Shown here piece by piece: positions 46,627 to 54,995 of a stretch of 64,000 bases of DNA. The translations under genes and the position numbers were made by a program. The notes beneath the pieces were generated by a model. That model was not told the DNA's origin. It worked only from the letters and a program-made list of their open reading frames with translations, and made no database searches. Location: contig NZ_CP049158.1 of NCBI RefSeq assembly GCF_011493005.1, forward strand, positions 372,001-436,000, given 5' to 3'. Numbering within the stretch: the first letter of the stretch is position 1; every line of letters starts with the position of its first letter. The DNA comes from Caballeronia sp. SBC1. Lineage in GTDB: Bacteria; Pseudomonadota; Gammaproteobacteria; Burkholderiales; Burkholderiaceae.

Positions 46627-46997
46627 GCTGGGTTCCTTAGAATTCATCCTGAACTAGCGGTCAGCGCGACTCGCGCAAACCGCTTCACGGCGCAACGACC
46701 GAACGCCCGTTCGGTGTTTCAGCAACGCCGCGATGAAGCAGTATCTGCCTGTGCCGCTGCGCCCGGCTAGCCTGATCCTGTCGGATCATTGCCCGATCCT
46801 GCAAACGCCGCGCGTATCGCTGGGCGAAAACACGCGGGCGCGAGTAAGCTGAGTGCCATTCGCCGGCAGTGCGCGCCTGGCCGTGGGTTGGTCGTAGCGC
46901 GCAGTGGTAGCAGCAGGCTGACGGCAACTCTTTCCATCCTTGCAAGACTGTGGCCGGTTCCCGGGTAGCAGCCGCGCAAACTCACTATCTGCGAATC
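46627..46997. other. Divergent control region of aldo/keto reductase and AraC genes
   Basis: About 370 bases; it must contain both promoters and probably the regulator's sites. No convincing repeat was found by eye. The open frames within it lack family resemblance. Confidence 0.35.
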
Positions 46998-47990
46998 ATG
47001 GCCCTGAATGAGACGGCGGATTCCGCCATCGATCCTCCGAACCACGCTAATCACGCTGTCAACGGCGTGGCATCTGCGCCGCTTGACCCGGGCCTTGATC
47101 ACGCCCGGCTCGATCTGGTCGCGTTACTGGACCGCTTCACGGCAGACACCACCGGCACGTGCCAGACGGCGGTGCACGGTTTGTTCCTGCACCGGGTCGT
47201 GCATTGCGGCGGCCCGAGCCACGGCATCCAGACGCCGGCGCTTGGCGTGATCGCGCAAGGGTCGAAGCGGATCATGGTAGGCGACGAACTGTACGTCTAT
47301 GACCCCATGCACTATCTGGTTTCATCGGTGGATCTGCCGGTGATGGGGCAGGTGACGGGCGCGACCGAGGACAACCCGTATCTGGGCATGCGGCTTGATC
47401 TCGATGTCGAGGAAATCACGAAGTTGATTCGCGACGAAAGCCTGCCGCCGTCCACACCCGCGGACGCCTCGCGCGGGCTGTATGTCAACCGGCTCGGCAC
47501 ATCGATGCTCGACGCCGTATTGCGCTTGCTGCGCCTGCTCGACACACCCGAGGACATTCCGATTCTCGCGCCGCTGGTCAAGCGCGAGATCCTGTATCGG
47601 TTGTTGATGAACGGTCCCGGCGCACGCTTGCGTCAGATCGCGCTGCAGGACAGTCAGACACAGCGCATCGCGAAAGCGATCATGCTGCTGCGCCAGCACT
47701 TCGATCAGCCTTTACGCGTGGAGTCGATCGCGCGCGACGTGCATATGAGCGTCTCGTCGCTGCACCATCATTTCAAAGCCGTCACGGCAATGAGCCCGCT
47801 GCAATACCAGAAGCAGTTGCGGCTTCAGGAAGCGCGCCGCCTGATGCTGATCGACATGACCGATGCAGCGACAGCGGCGCACCGCGTGGGGTACGAGAGC
47901 GCGTCGCAATTCAGCCGCGAGTACAGCCGCCTGTTCGGTGCGCCGCCATTACGCGACACCCGCAAATGGCGCGAGACTGCAGGTGCGTGA
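46998..47990 (+). CDS. AraC-family transcriptional regulator
   Basis: A 330-residue regulator with a cupin-like N-terminal AraC_N domain (about 55-215: GLFLHRVVHCGGPSHGIQTPALGVIAQGSKRIMVGDELYVYDPMHYLVSSVDLPVMGQV) and two C-terminal helix-turn-helix units (about 225-325, FDQPLRVESIARDVHMSVSSLHHHFKAVTAMSPLQYQKQLRLQEARRLM). AraC_N proteins commonly regulate an adjacent oxidoreductase gene, here the divergent aldo/keto reductase. The start at 46998 fits best; GTG at 46950 would add 16 residues. Confidence 0.92.
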   Translation: MALNETADSAIDPPNHANHAVNGVASAPLDPGLDHARLDLVALLDRFTADTTGTCQTAVHGLFLHRVVHCGGPSHGIQTPALGVIAQGSKRIMVGDELYVYDPMHYLVSSVDLPVMGQVTGATEDNPYLGMRLDLDVEEITKLIRDESLPPSTPADASRGLYVNRLGTSMLDAVLRLLRLLDTPEDIPILAPLVKREILYRLLMNGPGARLRQIALQDSQTQRIAKAIMLLRQHFDQPLRVESIARDVHMSVSSLHHHFKAVTAMSPLQYQKQLRLQEARRLMLIDMTDAATAAHRVGYESASQFSREYSRLFGAPPLRDTRKWRETAGA

Positions 47991-48036
47991 TCAAGCTTCG
48001 AAGCGCCGCATTGCAGCAGTTGCTTAGACGCGGCAG

Positions 48037-48076
48037 GAAACGAAAAAGCCAGGGACGTCCCTGGCTTTTTCGTTTC
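48037..48076. terminator. Perfect 40-base palindrome, bidirectional terminator
   Basis: GAAACGAAAAAGCCAGGGAC and GTCCCTGGCTTTTTCGTTTC are exact reverse complements with no spacer. Read from either side the stem is followed by T-rich sequence. It stands between the AraC gene and the convergent secreted-protein genes and can stop both. Confidence 0.9.
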
Positions 48077-48094
48077 TAACGCCTTCCCGACCGA

Positions 48095-48331
48095 TCAATA
48101 GTAGCGATGCGGAGGGCCGTCATAGTGGTGTGCGTGATGGCGCTCCCACTCACGACGTTCCCAGTAGCGATGCCCGTCGTAATACCGGTCGCCGTGCCAG
48201 CCGCGGCTATCGACATGAACGTAGCCGGGTTGGAAGTGGTCGTCGGCGGATGCGGTGTTCGTGAAGCCGAGACTCATTGCTGCCGCCACCGCAAGCGATG
48301 CGGCTGCCAAGCCTTTTTTGACTGTCAACAT
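48095..48331 (-). CDS. Small secreted protein rich in His and Tyr, 78 aa
   Basis: MLTVKKGLAAASLAVAAAMSLGFTNTASADD is a signal peptide (cleavage near ASA). The mature part is about 50 residues and very rich in H, Y, R, W and D (VDSRGWHGDRYYDGHRYWERREWERHHAHHYDGPPHRYY), a composition that could bind metal ions or surfaces; this is speculation. ATG at 48329-48331 has AAGGAAA upstream, and the longer frame lacks sense. It lies downstream of a 39-codon lipoprotein gene, 64 bases away, possibly one transcript. Confidence 0.75.
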   Translation of the reverse strand: MLTVKKGLAAASLAVAAAMSLGFTNTASADDHFQPGYVHVDSRGWHGDRYYDGHRYWERREWERHHAHHYDGPPHRYY

Positions 48332-48395
48332 GTTGGTTTCCTTCGCGCTGTTATTCGGTTTATTCCACGGCTTAGAGCGGACTTGGTAGCCGGGC

Positions 48396-48515
48396 TTAGT
48401 AGCGGCCGCCGTAGTAGTCGTGATGGTGGTATCCACCGTCCGGCACGACGATACAACCACCAAGGGTGCTGCCGAGGAGTACTGCGAGCGTGACTAGAAT
48501 CGCTAATCGTTTCAT
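48396..48515 (-). CDS. 39-residue lipoprotein, too short for usual gene calling
   Basis: Translation from ATG 48513-48515 gives a signal peptide with a lipobox: MKRLAILVTLAVLLGSTLGG, then cysteine 21 and a tail of 18 residues, VVPDGGYHHHDYYGG-like, rich in His, Tyr and Gly. The ribosome binding site GGAGA is at a normal distance. Stop TAA is at 48396-48398. The His/Tyr-rich tail resembles that of the next gene (48095), so both may belong to one small cell-envelope system. Confidence is good because signal peptide, lipobox and ribosome binding site all fit, but expression is unproven. Confidence 0.7.
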   Translation of the reverse strand: MKRLAILVTLAVLLGSTLGGCIVVPDGGYHHHDYYGGRY

Positions 48516-48545
48516 CGGTTTCTCCAAGTGAAATCCGTGAAATCA

Positions 48546-48564
48546 ATTTAGCGATTAGCTAAAT
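48546..48564. promoter_or_regulatory. Inverted repeat upstream of the 39-codon lipoprotein gene
   Basis: ATTTAGC-GATTA-GCTAAAT (7-bp arms, 5-base spacer) lies 31 bases upstream of the lipoprotein ATG, a position that suits an operator. No regulator gene is adjacent. Confidence 0.5.
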
Positions 48565-48645
48565 GACAAGCCGTTTGCGTTTGTAAGGAAAAGTGTGTGT
48601 TGAAATATTCGGCAAAGGCTACGAAGGCGTGTCCCCCAGGCGCTG

Positions 48646-49065
48646 TTACCGAACGATCTTGGGCCTTACATTTGGGCTGAGCGAAACGCCGACCACGCGG
48701 CCGTCGCGCACGCCGCAACGGCTGTCTACGCGCGTCCATTGCGACCCTCCGCGAACTTTGGCAAAGGCGCGCATGGCGATCACTTCGTCTACGGGAATGG
48801 GGTTGACCGGGCTGAAGATAGTGGTGTCGTTATCGATCTTTGCACTTAGCACACGCCGGTCGGGAACAATGAACGTGTCGTACTTGGGCGTCAACGCGAC
48901 CCATCGGTCGAACGCTGCCACGCAGCGGATCACCGGTTGAGGGACGTGCATGCGGGTTAGGTAAGCGTAGTCTTCCTGCGAGGGATCAGGCGATTCCTGA
49001 GCGTGACTGAGTTGATACAGCGATGCACAGAGGATCAAGCCGAGAACAAGAGGTAAAGATTTCAT
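48646..49065 (-). CDS. Secreted protein of unknown function, 139 aa
   Basis: MKSLPLVLGLILCASLYQLSHAQ is a signal peptide. The mature part is a single small domain of about 115 residues with two cysteines, in VIRCVAAFDRW and VDSRCGVRDG, that may pair. Segments KYDTFIVPDRRVLSAKIDNDTTIFSPVNPIPVDEVIAM suggest a beta-rich fold. No family recognised. I chose ATG at 49063-49065; the longer frame has 60 residues without a leader. It is divergent from selD and separated from it by 239 bases that hold an 11-base tandem repeat. Confidence 0.7.
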   Translation of the reverse strand: MKSLPLVLGLILCASLYQLSHAQESPDPSQEDYAYLTRMHVPQPVIRCVAAFDRWVALTPKYDTFIVPDRRVLSAKIDNDTTIFSPVNPIPVDEVIAMRAFAKVRGGSQWTRVDSRCGVRDGRVVGVSLSPNVRPKIVR

Positions 49066-49148
49066 GCGAGAGAGGGCACAGGGCGGTTGATAAGTAGCGT
49101 TGAAGGGCGGCATCAGACCGTGACCCGAAGTGTACCAAGTGATAGCCC

Positions 49149-49180
49149 GCATGAAGCCTGCATGAAGCCCGCATGAAGCC
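49149..49180. repeat. Three tandem copies of GCATGAAGCC, period 11
   Basis: Exact GCATGAAGCC at 49149-49158, 49160-49169 and 49171-49180. A period of 11 bases places each copy on nearly the same face of the helix. Location is the divergent region between the secreted-protein gene and selD, 125 bases before selD. Confidence 0.8.
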
Positions 49181-49304
49181 TTTCCACATCGGCACGGACT
49201 ACGCGCCGTGGTGACAAGGGCGGTAAGCTCGACCGTAATTGCCACGCCCGGACGCTGGAACCACCATAATGTTGGTTACATGCAACTTTGCCGGATGACC
49301 GCGA

Positions 49305-50369
49305 ATGACTGACATCAAGCTGAACGCAACCCCGTCGCCCCGATTGACCAGCCTGTCCCACGGTGGCGGCTGTGGCTGCAAGATCGCGCCGGGCGTTCTC
49401 GCCGACCTGTTGAAACGCAACGTGCCGTTGCCGTTCTTTCCCGACTTGCTGGTAGGCAACGACACCGCCGACGACGCGGCGGTTTATCGTTTGAACGACG
49501 AGCAGGCGATTGTCGCCACCACCGACTTCTTCATGCCGATCGTGGATGACCCGTTCGACTTCGGCCGTATCGCCGCGACCAACGCACTCTCCGATGTCTA
49601 TGCCATGGGCGGCAAACCAATCCTCGCGCTCGCGCTCGTTGGCATGCCAATCAACGTGCTGCCGCACGAGGTGATCGCGGCCGTGCTGAAGGGCGGCGAG
49701 TCGATCTGCGCCGAGGCGGGCATCCCCGTCGCGGGTGGGCATTCCATTGATTCCGTCGAGCCTATTTATGGCCTGGCGGCAATCGGCATCGTGCATCCGA
49801 AGCGCGTGAAGCGTAACGCCTCGGCTCGCCCAGGCGACGTGCTGATCCTCGGCAAGCCGCTCGGCGTGGGCGTGTTGTCGGCGGCGCTGAAGAAGGATCA
49901 ACTCGATACCGCCGGCTACGCCGCAATGATCGCCGCCACGACCAAGCTGAACCGCCCGGGCGCGGATCTCGCCGTACTCGACGCCGTGCACGCGCTCACC
50001 GACGTGACCGGCTTCGGCTTGTTGGGCCACACGCTGGAGCTGAGCCGCGGTGCTGGACTGACAGCACGCCTGCGATACGCCGACTTGCCGTGGTTGCCCG
50101 GCGTGGAAGCGTTCGCGAAAGCGGGCGTGGTCACCGGGGCGTCCGGGCGCAACTGGACCGCATACGGGCACGACATCACGCTGGCGTCGTCATTGCACGA
50201 TGTGGCCCGAAATCTGCTCACCGATCCGCAGACTTCGGGCGGCTTGTTGGTGTCGTGTGCGCCCGAGGCGGTTGACGAAGTGCTCGCCATCTTCCGCGCG
50301 GACGGCTTCGATCAGGCTGCAGTGATCGGAGAAATGATCGATGGCGAAGGCCGCGTGGAAGTCGTCTAG
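49305..50369 (+). CDS. selD: Selenophosphate synthase (selenide, water dikinase)
   Basis: A 354-residue SelD. The glycine-rich active-site loop is H19-G-G-G-C23-G-C-K26; C23 and K26 match the catalytic Cys17 and Lys20 of E. coli, so this is the cysteine, not the selenocysteine form. The ATP-binding aspartates (DDAAVYRL, TTDFFMPIVDDPFDFG) and AGGHSIDSVEP motif are present, and VHALTDVTGFGLLGH is the family signature. It makes selenophosphate from selenide and ATP for selenocysteine or selenouridine synthesis. No selA, selB or mnmH (selU) is in the window. The ATG is preceded by a weak binding site. Confidence 0.95.
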   Translation: MTDIKLNATPSPRLTSLSHGGGCGCKIAPGVLADLLKRNVPLPFFPDLLVGNDTADDAAVYRLNDEQAIVATTDFFMPIVDDPFDFGRIAATNALSDVYAMGGKPILALALVGMPINVLPHEVIAAVLKGGESICAEAGIPVAGGHSIDSVEPIYGLAAIGIVHPKRVKRNASARPGDVLILGKPLGVGVLSAALKKDQLDTAGYAAMIAATTKLNRPGADLAVLDAVHALTDVTGFGLLGHTLELSRGAGLTARLRYADLPWLPGVEAFAKAGVVTGASGRNWTAYGHDITLASSLHDVARNLLTDPQTSGGLLVSCAPEAVDEVLAIFRADGFDQAAVIGEMIDGEGRVEVV

Positions 50370-50429
50370 CGCGTGCGTGCGCAGTCAGATTCCCCAGAGC
50401 GTCGCTGACCCACTTCCGCCAGGAGCACG

Positions 50430-51350
50430 ATGAAAGAAGAATCGCCGAAAGCCATTTTCTACGCGCTCGCAGCCAACTTTGGCATTGCCGTCTGCAAGTT
50501 TGGGGCGGCCGCGTTCACCGGCTCCGGCTCCATGTTTGCCGAAGCCATCCACTCGACTGCCGACTGTGGCAATCAGCTCCTGTTGCTGTTCGGCCTCAAG
50601 CGTTCACAGGCTCCCGCCGACGTGTTGCATCCGCTCGGCTCGGGCCGCGAGATCTACTTCTATTCCATGCTCGTCGCGCTTCTGCTGTTCTTCGTCGGCG
50701 GCGCGTTTTCGGTGTATGAAGGTGTGCACCGGATCGCCCGGCACGAAGCGGTCAGTAACCCGATTGTCGCGCTTATCGTACTGGGAATATCGGTCGTGCT
50801 CGAGTCGTTTTCCTTGGCTGGCGCGTTGCGCGAGATTCGCAAGACATCAGGAAATAAGTCTCTCTGGAGATGGTTTCGCGAGACGCGCGAGTCCGAATTG
50901 ATCGTGGTCACGGGCGAAGATGTCGCCGCGCTTGCGGGTCTCGCCATTGCGTTCTGCGCCGTGCTGATGACCATGGTTACCGGCAATCCTGTCTACGACG
51001 CAGCCGGGTCAATTGGCATTGGCGTGCTGCTCATGGTGATTGCGTACCTGGTCGCCCGTGAAGTGAAGTCGATGATCGTCGGGGAATCGGCGAGTCCGGA
51101 AGTGCGCCGGGCAATCGATGCGCACTTGCGCGCGCGCCCGGAAATTGTCCGCGTGATCAACCTGATTACGCTGCAATGGGGCAAGCAGATCGTGGTGGCC
51201 GTGCAAGCGGAAATGGTGGACTACGACAGCGGCCGCGCAATGGTCGATGCAATCAATGTGATCGAAGCGGACCTGCAGCGCGCGTTTCCCGAAGCACGCT
51301 GGGTCTTCTTCGAGCCGGATATTCCCCGCGTGGCCGAGGCGCGCGCCTGA
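50430..51350 (+). CDS. Cation diffusion facilitator (CDF) family transporter
   Basis: A 306-residue CDF protein with six helices: the metal site is in EAIHSTADCGNQLLLLFG (H41-x3-D45 region) and again in TGEDVAALAGLAIAF (helix V, D). A C-terminal soluble dimer domain (about 215-300) follows. Such proteins export Zn, Fe, Mn or Co/Ni with proton antiport. It is 60 bases behind selD, with AGGAGCACG before the ATG, and may share its transcript. The metal cannot be told. Confidence 0.93.
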   Translation: MKEESPKAIFYALAANFGIAVCKFGAAAFTGSGSMFAEAIHSTADCGNQLLLLFGLKRSQAPADVLHPLGSGREIYFYSMLVALLLFFVGGAFSVYEGVHRIARHEAVSNPIVALIVLGISVVLESFSLAGALREIRKTSGNKSLWRWFRETRESELIVVTGEDVAALAGLAIAFCAVLMTMVTGNPVYDAAGSIGIGVLLMVIAYLVAREVKSMIVGESASPEVRRAIDAHLRARPEIVRVINLITLQWGKQIVVAVQAEMVDYDSGRAMVDAINVIEADLQRAFPEARWVFFEPDIPRVAEARA

Positions 51351-51415
51351 ACGGGCGTAATAAGCTTTCCAACACGGCTTCCACTAATATGCACGACGTT
51401 GGGAAGACCCTGGAA

Positions 51416-51709
51416 TCAAGGCAGATGCGCCGGTGGACGAACGTAGTGCGGTCGCGGGGTATCGGGTGTTGCGGGAAGCTGGGTGTCGCCGCTGGCGGGA
51501 AGCAGCGTGGTGCCCTCGTCCAACGGCATGCCGCTGTCTACGTGCTTGGTAACCGCGGCAGCCGAGGGCGCAATGGGCTTGGCGGCTCGCTCGGCGTTTG
51601 CGTCGTGCTGGGCAGCAGATACCCGCCCGGGCGCAAGAAGTGCTACCAGCAGTCCGGTCGCCGACAACAACACGGCGGCGACGGAAAGGGCAACTCGCCT
51701 GGATCGCAT
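51416..51709 (-). CDS. Possible secreted protein, Pro/Ala-rich, 97 aa
   Basis: From ATG 51707-51709 the product begins MRSRRVALSVAAVLLSATGLLVALLAPGRVSA, a plausible signal peptide or membrane anchor, followed by a low-complexity A/P/T-rich tail ending in HYVRPPAHLP. There is no recognised domain. A start 24 bases further upstream (ATG 51731-51733) is equally possible; neither has a strong binding site. It converges with the CDF gene and is divergent from the MscS gene. Could be spurious. Confidence 0.45.
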   Translation of the reverse strand: MRSRRVALSVAAVLLSATGLLVALLAPGRVSAAQHDANAERAAKPIAPSAAAVTKHVDSGMPLDEGTTLLPASGDTQLPATPDTPRPHYVRPPAHLP

Positions 51710-51871
51710 AGTTCGCGTATTTTGGACGTGCATGCCTGAATCCGGTGGTTTTGATCTGATGTTTGATGCACGAACCATTCCAGCTTGAAAGTGATCACCG
51801 CAGGTTCAATCGCGCTGCAGGCCGGGCGCATCCGTGGCGGTTTTCCCTAACCGAGTTCCTCATCCTCGCCT

Positions 51872-54469
51872 ATGCGCAAAATTGTTCTCGTCATCTTTCT
51901 CTTTGTTCTGAGCGTCCTGAGCAGCACGTTTGTATCTGTCGCAAATGCGGCCTCCAGCGCAGCCAGGCCAGCCTCCAATGCATCAACCGTCACGCTGACC
52001 CCCGAACAGGCGCGCGCCGCGCTAGCCGTGCTGAACGACCCCGCACGCCGCAGCCAGGTCGAGGACACCCTGCGGGCAGTCGCGGCCGCTGGAGCGCTCT
52101 CTACGCCTGTGCAGGCCGCCTCAGGCAGCTCGGCGCCGGCCACCGCATCGGCTGCAAGCGGTGCTTCGGGCGCGGCGAGCGTACTGGCGAAGTCCCTCAC
52201 GAGCAACGGGCTGGCATCGCAGATTTCGCATGAAGCGGGTTACTGGGTCGTGGAACTCAGTGGCGGCTTGCGCCGTTCCATGACGGCGCTGCTCGACTAC
52301 GGCTCGGTCATGCAGTGGTGGAGCCAGCGCACCGCAACCGCCAGCGGTCGCGATCTGCTCGGTCGGGTGATCTGGTCGATCTCTATCTCGTTGTTGCCCG
52401 CACTGCTGCTGGAATACCTGATCTCACGATGGCTGCGCCGGCTGCGCGCGCGGATCGCGGCCCGCGGGATCGTTGATGTCGATGCCGCCCAGCCCGAACT
52501 TGCGAAGGACGAGCGGGCGGCGGTGCACGCTGAAGCCGTGGCCGAGCGCTCGGGCAACGAGGCGGCCATCGAGGTCGCTGAACGCAAGACCGATACCGCC
52601 CGCGGGGTGCGCCATGCAGCGCGTCACTGGACGCTGTTGCAACGGCTGCCAAGCGCCATTCTTCACAGCTTGCTCGCGTTGGCGCCGCTGATCGTGTTCA
52701 TGGTGGTGGCGGCGGTGCTGATGTCCATTTTCATCGACGACAGCACGCCGCAGGGCCGTTCCGTCGGCGCGTTGATCGACGTGTACGTGGTGTGCCGCGG
52801 CATTGTGATCGCGAGTGGTTTCTTCATCGCGCCCCGCGCGCCAGGCTTGCGCCTGATCCAGATTAGCGACGACGCCGCGCGCTTCGCGCACGACTGGCTG
52901 GTGCGCATTGTGTGCGTGGCGGGCGCCGGCTCGGCGCTCGCCGAGGCAGCGGAGCCGCTGGGCATGACCGACACCGCCCACGACGCGATCCTCAAGGCGG
53001 TCGCGCTGGTCGTGCATGTCCTGATTGCTCTCGTAATTCTCAAGTGCCGCGTGCCGGTTGCTGCCTGGATTCGCGAGAGCGTCAAGGGACGGCGGTCGTT
53101 CGTACTGCTGGGCAATTGGGTCGCTGATGTCTGGGCCGGCCTCGCGGTGTTTTTCGTGCTGGCGCTGTGGTTCGTCTGGGCGCTCGATGTACGCAACGGG
53201 TATCGCACGCTATTTCATCTGTTCGGCATCTCGGTGCTCGTGCTGGTGGCGGCGCGCGTGGTTGCCATTGTCGCGTTCGGTGCGCTCGGCCGCATTTTTC
53301 ATACGGCGGGCGGAGACGACGACTTGTCGAACAAGTCGATCGCGCATCAGCATGCTTACCGCTATTACCCGCTGTTGCGGCGCGCAGTGCAGACAGTAAT
53401 CGTTGTGGTCACCTTGCTGACGCTGCTGCAGGTCTGGGGGCTTCACGTCCTGACGCTGTTCTCGTCGGGCGGAGTGGGGCATCGGCTTGCATCCGCGCTC
53501 ATCACCATCGGGGTTGCCGCCGCGTTCGCCGTGATCGTGTGGGAGGGCGCCAACGTGATGGTCGAACAGCGGCTGGAAAACTGGACCACGAGCGGTGACC
53601 GTTTGCGGGCCGCACGCCTTCGAACGCTGCTGCCAATGATGCGCAGCGCGCTCTTCATCGTGATCGCGATGGTCGTTGTGTTGACCGGACTAAGCGAGAT
53701 CGGCGTAAACACCGCGCCGCTGCTCGCGAGCGCGAGTATCTTCGGCGTGGCGCTTGGCTTCGGGTCGCAAAAGCTCGTGCAGGATTTGATCACCGGCATC
53801 TTCTTGTTGATGGAGAACGCGATGCAAGTGGGCGACTGGGTCACGCTCGCGGGGGTATCGGGGACGGTCGAATATCTGTCGATCCGCACGGTGCGTTTGC
53901 GGGGCAGCGACGGCTCGCTCTTTACCGTGCCGTTCAGTTCGGTATCGACGGTGAACAACACGAATCGCGGCATTGGCAATGCTGCTGTACGCGTGAGCAT
54001 TGCACTTGGACAGGACGTGAACCTGGCAGCGGATACGCTCAAGGAGATCGGGGCATCGCTGCGTGAAGACGATGCGTTCAAGGACGGCATCCTCTCCGAC
54101 TTCAGCCTGTGGGGCGTGGACGCTGTAGATGGTTCGACGGTCACGCTCGCCGGCCAGATCCAGTGCCGCGATAGCGCACGCTGGGGGGTGCAGCGTGAAT
54201 TCAATCGGCGCATTCTAGACCGCTTCACGGAACGCGGCATTGAAATCGCGAATCCGCAGCGCAGTTTCGTGATCGTGAAGGGCGGTGATGCGGGTGAGTT
54301 GGCTGCGGCGTTGAAGGGGGATCAGCGTGACGATTCTTCAAGCGATGCGAATGCGAACGCCAACGTGAATGCCAATGCTAACGCCCATGCCGATCAACGC
54401 GGCGAGCGCACCATCACCGGCGCGCCTTCGAATTTGCCCCCTGAGCGTTCGAAGCCCAGCCGGCCATAA
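51872..54469 (+). CDS. Large mechanosensitive ion channel of the MscS family
   Basis: An 865-residue channel. A signal peptide (MRKIVLVIFLFVLSVLSSTFVSVANA) is followed by a periplasmic region, about ten membrane helices and a MscS core at about 600-780: LLASASIFGVALGFGSQKLVQDLITGIFLLMENAMQVGDWVTLAGVSGTVEYLSIRTVRLRGSDGSLFTVPFSSVSTVNN holds the pore helix and the MscS beta domain. It opens on osmotic downshock. The last 65 residues are odd: a low-complexity stretch of Asn-Ala repeats (54342-54395), then a tail coded across the overlapping acetyltransferase gene. A family such as YbdG/YnaI-like paralogues is likely; the exact subtype is not clear. Confidence 0.92.
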   Translation: MRKIVLVIFLFVLSVLSSTFVSVANAASSAARPASNASTVTLTPEQARAALAVLNDPARRSQVEDTLRAVAAAGALSTPVQAASGSSAPATASAASGASGAASVLAKSLTSNGLASQISHEAGYWVVELSGGLRRSMTALLDYGSVMQWWSQRTATASGRDLLGRVIWSISISLLPALLLEYLISRWLRRLRARIAARGIVDVDAAQPELAKDERAAVHAEAVAERSGNEAAIEVAERKTDTARGVRHAARHWTLLQRLPSAILHSLLALAPLIVFMVVAAVLMSIFIDDSTPQGRSVGALIDVYVVCRGIVIASGFFIAPRAPGLRLIQISDDAARFAHDWLVRIVCVAGAGSALAEAAEPLGMTDTAHDAILKAVALVVHVLIALVILKCRVPVAAWIRESVKGRRSFVLLGNWVADVWAGLAVFFVLALWFVWALDVRNGYRTLFHLFGISVLVLVAARVVAIVAFGALGRIFHTAGGDDDLSNKSIAHQHAYRYYPLLRRAVQTVIVVVTLLTLLQVWGLHVLTLFSSGGVGHRLASALITIGVAAAFAVIVWEGANVMVEQRLENWTTSGDRLRAARLRTLLPMMRSALFIVIAMVVVLTGLSEIGVNTAPLLASASIFGVALGFGSQKLVQDLITGIFLLMENAMQVGDWVTLAGVSGTVEYLSIRTVRLRGSDGSLFTVPFSSVSTVNNTNRGIGNAAVRVSIALGQDVNLAADTLKEIGASLREDDAFKDGILSDFSLWGVDAVDGSTVTLAGQIQCRDSARWGVQREFNRRILDRFTERGIEIANPQRSFVIVKGGDAGELAAALKGDQRDDSSSDANANANVNANANAHADQRGERTITGAPSNLPPERSKPSRP

Positions 54470-54774
54470 AACGCTTCCAGCGCGGCGCTATCGGGTGCGC
54501 CGTGATCAACGGAGGGCACGGCGGGGCCTTCGCCTTTCTGCGTGAGCGGCCGTGGCACGAGTGAAAGCATGACCCCGTGCCTGTCCGCCAGCGCGATCAG
54601 CCGGTCCATGGCCGTGCGTGCATGTCCCCGATGATGTTCCCCCTCAGACCACAATGCCTCGAGCGCGACGGCGCAGTCGCCGGTCGCCTCGAGCCACATC
54701 TCGATGTGCTGATGGTCCTCAACATGGCTGGCGTGAAACGCATCGATCATTCGTGAAGCGGCGGTGTCTGGCAT
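54394..54774 (-). CDS. GNAT-like acetyltransferase, short
   Basis: A 126-residue protein that resembles the C-terminal half of GNAT acetyltransferases: RGHARTAMDRLIALADRHGVMLSLVPRPLTQ and the tail DSAALEAFYGRLGFERSGGKFEGAPVMVRSP, typical for N-acetyltransferases with an xLYxRLGF-type motif. The acetyl-CoA loop itself is not clear, which could mean a divergent or truncated enzyme. ATG 54772-54774 has AAGG five bases upstream. Its 3' end overlaps the MscS gene by 76 bases, tail to tail. Confidence 0.7.
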   Translation of the reverse strand: MPDTAASRMIDAFHASHVEDHQHIEMWLEATGDCAVALEALWSEGEHHRGHARTAMDRLIALADRHGVMLSLVPRPLTQKGEGPAVPSVDHGAPDSAALEAFYGRLGFERSGGKFEGAPVMVRSPR

Positions 54775-54995
54775 GGGAGCCTTGCAGGCAAGGGGATTTA
54801 ACAACGAACAAACAACGAATAAGCGAAACAGCAAGACTAGTGCTTGATGGCTGTTACCGGAGCATTTTATGTTCCTTACGGCAGCGTCCGTCGCCCTTCT
54901 ATAATGCGCTCACGCACGAGCGTCCGGCGGGTGGTACTGACGAGACGGGCGTGTGTTTCACCTCGCGTTCTCCTTCCACTTACGGTGCCGCCCAG

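Noticed and set aside
46685..46945. 86-codon minus-strand frame in the aldo/keto reductase/AraC spacer
   Set aside because: No domain, no clear start signals, and it would occupy the control region of two divergent genes.
51483..51788. 101-codon plus-strand frame opposite the Pro/Ala-rich secreted candidate
   Set aside because: Opposite strand offers a signal peptide-like N-terminus, this one none; both are uncertain, but the minus-strand reading is preferred.
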